Assembly: GCA_026392575.1 (NCBI GenBank)
Contig: JAPLBU010000116.1
Span: 1-8,391 of the forward strand
Reading direction: 5' to 3'
Length of the DNA: 8,391 nt
From: Actinomycetota bacterium
GTDB lineage: Bacteria; Actinomycetota; Actinomycetes; S36-B12
The notes under the pieces were generated by a model, which searched no databases, was not told the origin of the DNA, and saw nothing but the letters and a program-made list of their open reading frames with translations. The position numbers and the translations under genes were made by a program. Shown here piece after piece: positions 1 through 5,520 of this stretch; positions within the stretch are counted from its first letter, which is position 1, and every line of letters starts with the position of its first letter.

Positions 1-164
1 GTGCCGGGGCCGGGGCTCAGCAGCACGCCATCGAACTCGCGAGCCTCATCGGGCGTCACCTCGTCGTTGCGGCGCACCACGACTTCGGCTCCCAGTTGGG
101 CCAGGTACTGAACGAGATTGAAGACAAACGAGTCGTAGTTGTCGACGACGAGGATCCGAGTCAC
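1..164 (-). CDS. trpG: Glutamine amidotransferase subunit of anthranilate/aminodeoxychorismate synthase (5' part only)
   Basis: Fifty-four N-terminal residues are visible before the window ends. The protein begins VTRILVVDNYDSFVFNLVQY and reaches the SPGPG motif at residues 50-54. DNYDSF near the N-terminus and SPGPG about 40 residues later are hallmarks of the class-I glutamine amidotransferase (TrpG/PabA) family. These subunits release ammonia from glutamine for anthranilate synthase (tryptophan) or aminodeoxychorismate synthase (folate). The catalytic Cys-His-Glu triad lies outside the window. The start is GTG; the ATG three bases further upstream is out of frame and hits a stop after two codons. 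The start lies 4 nt after the DUF881 stop and has no clear Shine-Dalgarno sequence, suggesting translational coupling. The order crgA, DUF881, trpG/pabA matches the near-origin block of Mycobacterium and Streptomyces. TrpG and PabA cannot be told apart from this fragment, and one actinobacterial protein may serve both pathways. Confidence 0.93.
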   Translation of the reverse strand, partial: MTRILVVDNYDSFVFNLVQYLAQLGAEVVVRRNDEVTPDEAREFDGVLLSPGPG

Positions 165-168
165 AGCA

Positions 169-951
169 TCATTGTGACGGCCGAGGTGCTGGCGTCCCGG
201 TGGCAGGGTCGGCGTACTGCATCGTGATCGGTCCGACGAATGCCGGAATCGTCGCATCGTTCTGCCTCGACACGTCGTAGCCAAGTCCCACGGCGTCCGC
301 CCAGGCTCGGTATGCCGCCACGGCCGGATCAGCATTCAGGCTCGCGCGCATCTTGCGCACGGGACCAACGGCAGTGATGACGAAGGGTGGCGAGTAGACG
401 CGACCCTGAAGCAGCAATGTGTTCCCGACGCACTGGATCGAGCTCGTGTTGATGATTCGCTGATCCATCACCTGCAACGCCCGCGCACCCCCGCGCCACA
501 GCGCATTGACCACTGCCTGCACGTCGGCCTGATGCACGATGGCATCGTCGGGTGTCATCGTCTGCCACAACGGATCGTCGGGCGCTCGCAGCGGTGCATC
601 ATCCAGCGCGACGGTCAGCGCCCTACCGGTCTCCGGCGTCAGGCCAGCATCCCTGGCGAGGCCCGCGATGCCGATTCGTGCGCTGACGGCGGCAGGATCA
701 CCGACACGACCCGCGGTGAGGTCGTCGACGCTGGCCTGGGCGGCCGTGACGGTCTGCTCGAGCACGCGCACGTGATCGGCCTTCTGCCGGACCAGGTCGC
801 GCAATTCGACCGCTCGCTGCGCCCGCAGGTCGGTGCCCTGACTGGTGTTCGCGGCCGCGGCGAACATGAGGCCCGCGAGGGCGAAGATCAGGCCACTGAC
901 GACCACAGCGGGGTGCAGCCGCGAGAGGGGGATTCGGGTGGGCCAGCGCAC
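169..951 (-). CDS. DUF881 family membrane-anchored protein
   Basis: A 260-residue protein with one N-terminal membrane segment (about residues 14-34), then a predicted coiled coil (about 43-80, a run of heptad-like R/L/V/E residues) and a globular domain to about 245. This layout and the position next to crgA identify the DUF881 family (Rv0012-type). The biochemical role is unknown. A signal-anchor topology with an extracytoplasmic domain is inferred, and a role at the divisome or cell wall is guessed only from the neighbours. The start is GTG at 951. A GGAGG lies upstream but only 1 nt from it, so the true start could be a GTG 15 or 16 codons in, although that would cut into the membrane segment. 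The C-terminal tail is Pro/Thr-rich. It is transcribed divergently from crgA and runs into trpG with a 4-nt gap, so the two are very likely co-transcribed. Confidence 0.9.
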   Translation of the reverse strand: MRWPTRIPLSRLHPAVVVSGLIFALAGLMFAAAANTSQGTDLRAQRAVELRDLVRQKADHVRVLEQTVTAAQASVDDLTAGRVGDPAAVSARIGIAGLARDAGLTPETGRALTVALDDAPLRAPDDPLWQTMTPDDAIVHQADVQAVVNALWRGGARALQVMDQRIINTSSIQCVGNTLLLQGRVYSPPFVITAVGPVRKMRASLNADPAVAAYRAWADAVGLGYDVSRQNDATIPAFVGPITMQYADPATGTPAPRPSQ

Positions 952-1026
952 GCCTCCACGGTAACCGCAATCGGCTGCCGCGCGTGTGGCAGGCTGGGAC
1001 TGCGATCGGGTGACGGTCGACGTACT

Positions 1027-1032
1027 GGGAGG
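1027..1032 (+). promoter_or_regulatory. Ribosome binding site of crgA
   Basis: GGGAGG lies 6 nt before the GTG at 1039. It is the strongest Shine-Dalgarno sequence in the window and fixes the crgA start, excluding the longer upstream open frame. Confidence 0.85.
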
Positions 1033-1038
1033 ACCAAC

Positions 1039-1305
1039 GTGCCTGAGTCCAAGGGCCGCAAGAAGGCCGTCTACACGCCCCCGCCCACGTCCAAGGGTGA
1101 GCGGAAGGTGGCTCGCCTCGGGTCGCCGTCATGGCTCGCGCCGACCATGGTTGCGCTGTTCTGCATCGGGCTGGCCTACATCGTCATCTTCTACATCGCC
1201 GGATCATCGATCCCGGTAATGCAGGATCTCAGCCCACTGGTCAACGTCGGGATCGGCTTCGCCTTCATCGCCGGCGGGTTCTTCCTCGCCACCCGCTGGA
1301 AGTAG
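1039..1305 (+). CDS. crgA: Cell division protein CrgA
   Basis: An 88-residue membrane protein and the only plus-strand gene here. Residues 1-30 are a basic, Pro-containing cytoplasmic tail (VPESKGRKKAVYTPPP). Two membrane segments follow, at about 32-54 and 66-85, joined by a short loop, and the protein ends in TRWK. Length, two-helix topology and basic N-terminus are those of CrgA, an actinobacterial septation protein known to interact with FtsZ and other divisome components in Mycobacterium and to affect sporulation septation in Streptomyces. The start is GTG with an excellent GGGAGG six bases upstream. This rules out the much longer open frame extending back to 532, which overlaps DUF881. 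Translation ends at a tandem stop, TAG TGA (1303-1308). A possible extended -10 (TGG then CAGGCT, 987-995) is seen upstream, without a convincing -35. Confidence 0.96.
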   Translation: MPESKGRKKAVYTPPPTSKGERKVARLGSPSWLAPTMVALFCIGLAYIVIFYIAGSSIPVMQDLSPLVNVGIGFAFIAGGFFLATRWK

Positions 1306-1338
1306 TGACTGGCGGGTTTCGACTTACACGGCTGTTGT

Positions 1339-1358
1339 TTGTCCCCAGCTGGGGACAA
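1339..1358. repeat. 20-bp perfect palindrome made of two DnaA-box-like 9-mers
   Basis: TTGTCCCCAGCTGGGGACAA is a perfect inverted repeat in the gap between convergent crgA and the thiolase gene. Each half starts with TTGTCCCCA, one base different from the actinobacterial DnaA box TTGTCCACA. A third related 9-mer, TGTGGATGA (complement TCATCCACA), follows at 1361-1369. As RNA it could fold into an 8-bp stem with an AGCT loop, but neither strand has a T-tract after it, so it is not a classical intrinsic terminator. The DnaA reading is inference, encouraged by the origin-proximal gene context. Confidence 0.5.
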
Positions 1359-1368
1359 CCTGTGGATG

Positions 1369-1396
1369 ACCCCGTGCATTCGTGCACCATTGGGGT
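1369..1396. terminator. Possible bidirectional hairpin between crgA and the thiolase gene
   Basis: GTGCA (1374-1378), loop TTCG, then TGCAC (1383-1387) forms a 5-bp stem. It is extended by ACCCC (1369-1373) pairing with GGGGT (1392-1396) across a 4-base bulge. The site sits between the converging ends of crgA and the thiolase gene, where a shared terminator is expected. No T-run follows on either strand, so termination is only inferred. Confidence 0.35.
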
Positions 1397-1410
1397 TGGT
1401 GTGACTCCCG

Positions 1411-2571
1411 CTACTCGATGAGTTCGAGAATTGTGGCGTTCGCCATACCGCCACCCTCGCACATGGTCTGCAGTCCGTAGCGGATCCCGCCCTGCCGCAT
1501 TCGGTGCACGAGTGTCGTCATCAGTCGGGCGCCTGACGCACCGAGGGGATGGCCGAGTGCCAGCGCGCCGCCGCGGGCATTGGTGAGCGACGGGTCGGCG
1601 CCCGTGTCCGCGTACCAGGCACCCAGCACCGATGCGAATGCCTCGTTGACCTCGAAGGCCCCGATATCCGACAGTGTGAGGCCGGAGCGCTGAAGTGCAC
1701 GCTGCGTCGCCGGGATCGGGCCGGTCAGCATGATCACCGGATCGACGCCAGCCATGGCGACCGTGTGGATGCGCGCCAGCGGCGTGAGACCGAGTTGCCG
1801 GGCCCGGTCGGAGGTCATGATCACGAGTGCGGCCGAGCCGTCCGAGATCTGTGATGCGTTGCCCGCCGTGACGACCCCACCCTCGAGGAAGGGGGTCTTC
1901 AGGGCCGCGAGGGTTTCGACCGTGGTGCCCGGGCGGATGCCCTGATCCTGTGAGACGACGCCGTTCGGAGTTTCGACGGTGACGATCTCCTCGTCGAAGA
2001 GTCCGCTGGCCTGCGCGGCGGCGGCACGCTCATGCGACGCCGCTGCAAGCTCGTCGAGGTATGTGCGAGACAGGCCCCACTTCTCGGCGATCATCTCGGC
2101 GCTGATGCCCTGGTTGACCAGGCCCCCGTCATAGCGGGCGTGCATGCTCGCCGGGAACGGGCCGTCGCCGCCGACCATGTTGGTGAACATCGGTACCCGC
2201 GACATCGATTCCACGCCACCCGCGATGACGATGTCGTGGTACCCGGCGATGACTCCGGCGGCGGCGAAGTTGACGGCCTGCTGGCTCGAACCGCACTGGC
2301 GGTCGATCGTCACGCCGGTGACGTCTTCCGGGAACCCCGCCGACAGGACAGCATTGCGGGCAGCGTTGCCGCTCTGCTCGCCCACCTGCGACACGGCGCC
2401 CCAGATCACATCGTCGACGAGCGCGGGGTCCAGACCGATGCGCCCGGTGACCTCCTGGAGGACACGGGCCGACAGGTCGATCGGATGGACGCCGCTGAGG
2501 ACGCCCTTCTCCGGCTTGCCGATGCCGACGGGGGTACGAACTGCGGACACGATGACAGCGTCGTTGCTCAT
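1411..2571 (-). CDS. Thiolase (acetyl-CoA acetyltransferase / 3-ketoacyl-CoA thiolase)
   Basis: A 386-residue thiolase, full length for the family (about 390). It opens with the typical strand AVIVSAVRTPVG. The nucleophilic cysteine is C93 in DRQCGSSQQA. NEAF starts at N309, the catalytic histidine is H341 in ALGHPLGASG, and the acid/base cysteine is C371 in MCEGGGMAN. All key residues are intact. The enzyme condenses two acyl-CoAs to a 3-ketoacyl-CoA or cleaves one with CoA, in the cytoplasm. Sequence alone cannot separate biosynthetic acetoacetyl-CoA formation from beta-oxidation (FadA type). I chose the ATG at 2571 because it gives the family N-terminus and has a G-run just upstream; an ATG at 2592 would add MAGHDGG and lacks a Shine-Dalgarno. 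It follows the rhomboid gene by 37 nt and is probably co-transcribed. It is not normally part of the crgA-rhomboid-ppiA block. Confidence 0.95.
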   Translation of the reverse strand: MSNDAVIVSAVRTPVGIGKPEKGVLSGVHPIDLSARVLQEVTGRIGLDPALVDDVIWGAVSQVGEQSGNAARNAVLSAGFPEDVTGVTIDRQCGSSQQAVNFAAAGVIAGYHDIVIAGGVESMSRVPMFTNMVGGDGPFPASMHARYDGGLVNQGISAEMIAEKWGLSRTYLDELAAASHERAAAAQASGLFDEEIVTVETPNGVVSQDQGIRPGTTVETLAALKTPFLEGGVVTAGNASQISDGSAALVIMTSDRARQLGLTPLARIHTVAMAGVDPVIMLTGPIPATQRALQRSGLTLSDIGAFEVNEAFASVLGAWYADTGADPSLTNARGGALALGHPLGASGARLMTTLVHRMRQGGIRYGLQTMCEGGGMANATILELIE

Positions 2572-2608
2572 CCCCCCATCATGCCCCGCCATGAGGGTGG
2601 GAAACAGA

Positions 2609-3481
2609 TCAGACGCTGATCTGGCCGAGCGGTGCGAGCAGGTCCTGGATCTGCCCGGTGCGCCACATCGTCAACGCCGCGAGCACGAGCACGACGGCGA
2701 TGAGACCGCCGGTCTGCACGGCCTTTCTATGACGTTTGTCCGGGAAGACCATGATGGCGGCAACAACCCCGCCGGTCACGAGGCCACCGAGATGCGCGCG
2801 CCAGTCGACACCGGGCGAGAAGAACCCGATCGCCACGTTGATGCCCAGCAGGATCAGCACCTGCGTGATGTCGTAGCGAAGACGACGCCCGGCCACGACG
2901 AGCGCGCCCATCAGTCCGAAGATCGCGCCGCTTGCACCGACGGAGACCGTGCGGATGTCGGAGAACACATACGACGCGACACCACCACCGAGTGCGGCGA
3001 GCAGGTACAGCGTCAGGTAGCGGCCGTGTCCGAGGATGCGCTCAAGCGTGGGGCCGAGCGCGAACAGCACGTACATGTTGAAGGCCACGTGGAGGAACGA
3101 CCCGTGCAGGAAGGCAGCCGTGACAAGACGCCACCACTCGCCACCGACGGCGATGCCAACGGGCCACATCCCCCAGTCCCCCGCAACGGCGTTGACGCCG
3201 ACGGCGAACTGAAGAGCGAAGATCGCGACGTTGATCCCGATCAGGGCATACGTGACCGCAGGCTTCGAGATCGGCGCACCGCCCGCAACGGTCGTGACCT
3301 GAGGCATGCTCGCAGCAGCACCAGCAACGCACTCGGGGCACTGGAAGCCGACCGGTGCCGCGATCATGCACTCGGCGCAGATCGGTCGAGTGCATCGGGC
3401 GCAACGAATCCCGGTGGGGCGATCAGGATGCCGATAGCAGCCGGGCAATTGCGGCTGCGGCGGCGGAACCGGCTGCGACAC
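2609..3481 (-). CDS. Rhomboid family intramembrane serine protease with N-terminal zinc finger
   Basis: A 290-residue protein. A cytoplasmic B-box-like zinc-binding module comes first, with C15, H18, C27, C30, C35, C38, C48 and C51 as candidate ligands. About six membrane helices follow from residue 75. Rhomboid signatures are complete: the HxxxN pair H131/N135 in the HGSFLHVAFNMYVLF segment, nucleophile S184 in GASGAIFG, and the general base H230 in HLGGLVTG. It is therefore expected to cleave membrane-embedded substrates in the plasma membrane; the substrate is unknown. Rhomboids with this zinc finger beside ppiA and crgA are common in actinobacteria. The start is GTG, 10 nt after the ppiA stop, with a distant GGGAG 13 nt upstream, so coupling to ppiA translation is likely. 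A C-terminal amphipathic tail (about 272-290) follows the last helix (about 255-271). Confidence 0.95.
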   Translation of the reverse strand: MSQPVPPPQPQLPGCYRHPDRPTGIRCARCTRPICAECMIAAPVGFQCPECVAGAAASMPQVTTVAGGAPISKPAVTYALIGINVAIFALQFAVGVNAVAGDWGMWPVGIAVGGEWWRLVTAAFLHGSFLHVAFNMYVLFALGPTLERILGHGRYLTLYLLAALGGGVASYVFSDIRTVSVGASGAIFGLMGALVVAGRRLRYDITQVLILLGINVAIGFFSPGVDWRAHLGGLVTGGVVAAIMVFPDKRHRKAVQTGGLIAVVLVLAALTMWRTGQIQDLLAPLGQISV

Positions 3482-3491
3482 GAGGGGTGCG

Positions 3492-4010
3492 CTACTCCCG
3501 CGTGATGTCGATGGAGGAGATCACGACGTCCTCGCGGGGACGATCGCCCTGACCCGTGGGGACGGCGGCGATCGCGTCGACGACGTCGCGCGACTCCTGG
3601 TCGGCGACCTCGCCGAAGATGCTGTGCTTGAAGTTCAGCCACGTGGTGGCCGCAACGGTGATGAAGAACTGCGAGCCGTTGGTGTTGGGGCCGGCATTGG
3701 CCATGGCGAGCAGGTACGGACGGTCGAAGGACAGCTCGGGGTGGAATTCATCCTCGAACTTGAAGCCCGGGCCGCCGGTGCCGGTGCCCAGGGGGTCGCC
3801 GCCCTGGATCATGAAGCCGGGAATGATGCGGTGGAAGACGGTGCCGTCGTACAGCGGCGCGGTCGACTTGGCGCGCACGCGCGGGTCCGTCCACTCCAGA
3901 CTGCCCTCGGCGAGGCCGGTGAAGTTGCGCACCGTCTTGGGTGCCTGGTCGGCGAACAGGGTTACGCGGATATCGCCCAGGGTCGTGTGGATCGTCGCTG
4001 TCGTGGTCAT
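3492..4010 (-). CDS. ppiA: Cyclophilin-type peptidyl-prolyl cis-trans isomerase
   Basis: A 172-residue cytoplasmic cyclophilin that interconverts cis and trans peptidyl-proline bonds during protein folding. Active-site residues are all visible: F59-H60-R61 and FMIQGGD (67-72) with catalytic R61 and Q69, NGSQFF (111-116), W124 (the cyclosporin-contacting tryptophan of human CypA) and H129 in FKHSIFGEV. There is no signal peptide or membrane segment. The ATG at 4010 is preceded by GGGAGG with a 9-nt spacer. A longer frame running back to 4379 would overlap vapC on the same strand in another frame and is not credible. The rhomboid gene follows after 10 nt. The vapC stop lies 52 nt upstream, so ppiA may have its own promoter or be read from vapBC. 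Cyclophilin next to crgA and rhomboid is the usual origin-proximal arrangement. Confidence 0.97.
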   Translation of the reverse strand: MTTTATIHTTLGDIRVTLFADQAPKTVRNFTGLAEGSLEWTDPRVRAKSTAPLYDGTVFHRIIPGFMIQGGDPLGTGTGGPGFKFEDEFHPELSFDRPYLLAMANAGPNTNGSQFFITVAATTWLNFKHSIFGEVADQESRDVVDAIAAVPTGQGDRPREDVVISSIDITRE

Positions 4011-4012
4011 GC

Positions 4013-4025
4013 GGAGGATCCTCCC
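4013..4025 (-). promoter_or_regulatory. Self-complementary ribosome binding site of ppiA
   Basis: The ppiA Shine-Dalgarno (GGGAGG on the minus strand, 4025-4020) is part of the perfect 12-bp palindrome GGAGGATCCTCC. In the mRNA, GGAG could pair with CTCC across a GATC loop and partly hide the ribosome binding site. Only the palindrome and spacing are seen; any regulatory effect is inference. Confidence 0.45.
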
Positions 4026-4062
4026 ACGGCGCCATCGGCTGCACGAGTCGGGGCGGTGAGCA

Positions 4063-4476
4063 CTAGTCCCACGGGTTGATGAGTTCGATGCCAAGGCCCT
4101 CGAAATCCCGGGTGTTCCGGGTGGCCAGCGCCGCCCCCCAAGCAAGACACACTCCCGCAAGCTGTGCCTCCGCGGTTGCCATGGGTCGTCCGATCGCGGC
4201 CCAAGCCCCGAGGATTTCACCGGCCGCGACGGACTCCGCCATGCCGATGGCGAGGAAGGTTCCCGACCAAGTCGCCTGAATCCCCTCCCAGAGGTCACGC
4301 GTTGCCTTCTGGCGCCGACCCGCGGGCAGGCGCGCGACTGCGTAGGTGATCTCCATGACCGAGACGGCGGTGAGCGCAAGCGCGCTGCTCTGGGCGGTCT
4401 CGAGCCACCGCACCACCTGCGGCGCCGGCTGTGGGCGCATGAACTCGGACAGGACGTTCGTGTCGACGACGATCAT
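4063..4476 (-). CDS. vapC: PIN-domain ribonuclease toxin, VapC/FitB type
   Basis: A 137-residue PIN-domain protein, normal length for VapC. It starts MIVVDTNVLSEFMRP and ends ATRNTRDFEGLGIELINPWD, closely following the FitB pattern. Metal-binding acidic positions are D5, E42, E103 (in TAEAQLAG) and D124. The third is normally Asp (ADAQIA in FitB-like toxins), so Asp-to-Glu here is a conservative but noteworthy change. VapC toxins are Mg/Mn-dependent RNases, often cutting tRNA or rRNA; the target cannot be predicted. Its ATG overlaps the antitoxin stop by 4 nt (ATGA), the classic antitoxin-first coupling. ppiA starts 52 nt after the stop. Confidence 0.93.
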   Translation of the reverse strand: MIVVDTNVLSEFMRPQPAPQVVRWLETAQSSALALTAVSVMEITYAVARLPAGRRQKATRDLWEGIQATWSGTFLAIGMAESVAAGEILGAWAAIGRPMATAEAQLAGVCLAWGAALATRNTRDFEGLGIELINPWD

Positions 4477-4709
4477 GCGAAGGGGTCGCGCGCCTGGTCG
4501 GTGCGTGGTGGGATCTCGAGTTCCAGCCCTCCCAACGCCTCCCGCATCCCCAGGAGCGCGTCGAGCAAGGTTCGTTCGACCGGCGATTCCACTGCCTCGC
4601 TCAGGATCGACCGGACCTCGGCCTCCATGGACCGCCCGTGCTGGGCAGCGCGAATTCGCAATTTGTCGCGCACGTCGTCGTCGAGACCACGGATCGTCAT
4701 GACTGCCAT
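4473..4709 (-). CDS. vapB: Ribbon-helix-helix antitoxin, VapB/FitA type
   Basis: A 78-residue protein. Residues 1-40 form a ribbon-helix-helix DNA-binding fold: the strand AVMTIRGL, then DDDVRDKLRIRAAQHGRS and MEAEVRSILSEAV, much like FitA. The C-terminal half, with GGLELEIPPRTD, is the expected toxin-wrapping tail. It should neutralise VapC and bind the operon's own promoter as a complex. The start at 4709 has no Shine-Dalgarno sequence. A TAGCCT -10 element ends 6 nt before this ATG, so the transcript probably starts at the A of ATG and is leaderless. An in-frame ATG at 4700 (MTIRGL) is possible but lacks this support. The gene overlaps vapC by 4 nt. Confidence 0.92.
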   Translation of the reverse strand: MAVMTIRGLDDDVRDKLRIRAAQHGRSMEAEVRSILSEAVESPVERTLLDALLGMREALGGLELEIPPRTDQARDPFA

Positions 4710-4715
4710 GGGACG

Positions 4716-4745
4716 AGGCTAAGGGGATGCTGTCATTGAGGTCAA
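4716..4745 (-). promoter_or_regulatory. vapBC promoter, predicted leaderless
   Basis: On the minus strand TTGACC (4745-4740) is followed after 18 nt by TAGCCT (4721-4716), fitting TTGACn and TAnnnT. With the usual 6-nt gap from the -10 to +1, transcription starts exactly at the A of the vapB ATG (4709). This explains the absence of a ribosome binding site. Seen: the hexamers and spacing. Inferred: promoter activity and leaderless initiation. Confidence 0.6.
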
Positions 4746-4759
4746 TGACAGCATCCCCT
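4722..4759. repeat. 18+18-bp perfect palindrome over the vapBC promoter
   Basis: AGGGGATGCTGTCATTGA (4722-4739) is repeated in perfect inverted form at 4742-4759, with only GG between the arms. The -35 hexamer of the vapBC promoter spans the centre, and the promoter-proximal arm fills the whole 18-nt spacer down to the -10. FitAB/VapBC complexes are known to bind inverted repeats in their own promoters, so this is the best candidate for the autoregulatory operator. The alternative is a padR terminator hairpin (padR stops 9 nt upstream), but no T-tract follows the stem (TTAGCC). Confidence 0.75.
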
Positions 4760-4768
4760 CGCTTTGCC

Positions 4769-5470
4769 CTACTCCGCTAGCAGGCCGTAGATCCTTTTGC
4801 GAGCCTCGGCAAGGATCGCCTTGGTCGCCTCGATCTGCGCCGGGTCGTTGCCCTGGCTGACCTGCCACACGGCGGCACCGAGCTGCTTGCCCTCGGCGAA
4901 GAGATCCATGCTCGCCTCGGCGGCCGGGTCCTCGCGCTGGAGCCAGGGCTCGCCCCAGCCGTCCTTCTCCGCTGCGACGACGGCTCGGCCTTCGTCTGTC
5001 AGCGAGAAGATCCGCTTGCCGTCCTCCTGAGCGGCCGTTACCAGGCCTTCCTTGGCCAGCCGCTTGAGCACCGGGTAGATGGAGCCCGGTGAGGGCTGCC
5101 ACTGTCCGTCACTGCGGTCGGCGAGCTCGGTGAGGATCTCGTAGCCGTGCCGGGGCTGCTCGGCGAGCAGCAGCAGGATGGCGGCGCGGACATCGCCACG
5201 CTCGCGGCGGCGTCCACGGGGTGGGCCCCAGGGGCCGCGACCACCCCACGGGCCGGGACCGAAGCCCGGGCCGCGTCCGTGGCCGCCGCGGTGGCGCCGG
5301 CCCTCGGGGGCGTCTGACTGCCCCTCGTTGTTCGACTCAGCGGTCTGACCGCTCTCGTTCATGGCGGCCATCATCATTCGGGCACGCCGGTGGTGGCCGC
5401 GAAGGCCTCTTTGAGCCCACGGGGGCGGGCTGAAGCCCGGGCCGGGGTTGATGGATTCTGCGTAGCTCAT
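4769..5470 (-). CDS. PadR family transcriptional regulator with low-complexity N-terminus
   Basis: A 233-residue protein. The PadR winged helix spans about 91-170: RGDVRAAILLLLAEQPRHGYE, then the hallmark PSPGSIYPVLKRLAKEGLV (127-145) and a basic wing ending in the LTDEGRAVV helix. A helical dimerisation tail follows (about 170-233). PadR proteins usually repress their own gene or a neighbour and respond to small molecules; the ligand is unknown. The first 90 residues are unusual: Gly/Pro/Trp/Arg-rich segments at about 9-33 and 59-91 share a GPGF-P-PW pattern and are separated by a polar acidic stretch. I chose the ATG at 5470 because GAGAGG lies 6 nt upstream and the promoter predicts a short leader. 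An ATG at 5491 would be preceded by no ribosome site. The gene has its own promoter, and vapB follows after 59 nt. Confidence 0.93.
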   Translation of the reverse strand: MSYAESINPGPGFSPPPWAQRGLRGHHRRARMMMAAMNESGQTAESNNEGQSDAPEGRRHRGGHGRGPGFGPGPWGGRGPWGPPRGRRRERGDVRAAILLLLAEQPRHGYEILTELADRSDGQWQPSPGSIYPVLKRLAKEGLVTAAQEDGKRIFSLTDEGRAVVAAEKDGWGEPWLQREDPAAEASMDLFAEGKQLGAAVWQVSQGNDPAQIEATKAILAEARKRIYGLLAE

Positions 5471-5476
5471 GTTGTT

Positions 5477-5482
5477 CCTCTC
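5477..5482 (-). promoter_or_regulatory. Ribosome binding site of the padR gene
   Basis: GAGAGG on the minus strand ends 6 nt before the ATG at 5470. This selects that start over the in-frame ATG at 5491. Confidence 0.7.
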
Positions 5483-5484
5483 GT

Positions 5485-5520
5485 ATCGCATGTGTTCGCG
5501 ATGTTGTAACGATATATCGC
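5485..5520. promoter_or_regulatory. Candidate PadR operator: CGATATATCG and GCGAT half-sites
   Basis: CGATATATCG (5510-5519) is a perfect 10-bp palindrome overlapping the padR -10. Around it are ATCGC at 5485-5489 and 5516-5520 and GCGAT at 5498-5502, giving ATCGC-N8-GCGAT and GCGAT-N13-ATCGC inverted pairs. Placement across the -10 and the start point is what an autorepressor operator would need. It differs from the ATGT-N8-ACAT site known for PadR itself. Binding is inferred. Confidence 0.5.

Noticed and set aside
532..1038. N-terminal extension of crgA back to 532
   Set aside because: It overlaps DUF881 on the opposite strand, and the GGGAGG at 1027-1032 clearly marks the GTG at 1039. The 88-residue product is the normal CrgA size.
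952..1038. Defined promoters for DUF881 and crgA in the divergent region
   Set aside because: Only a weak extended -10-like word (987-995) is seen for crgA, and nothing convincing for DUF881, so no separate promoter feature was listed.
2144..3505. Long open frame (453 codons) on the plus strand
   Set aside because: It lies antisense to the thiolase and rhomboid genes, both of which have complete catalytic motifs. Its translation is compositionally biased with no recognisable domain, as expected for the shadow of GC-rich genes.
4011..4379. Upstream extension of ppiA to 295 residues
   Set aside because: The extra 123 residues overlap vapC in a different frame on the same strand and do not resemble cyclophilin. 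A Shine-Dalgarno sequence supports the ATG at 4010.
4722..4771. Palindrome as an intrinsic terminator of padR
   Set aside because: The stem is long and close to the padR stop, but TTAGCC rather than a T-tract follows it. Its exact fit to the vapBC -35 and spacer favours an operator, though a dual role is not excluded.
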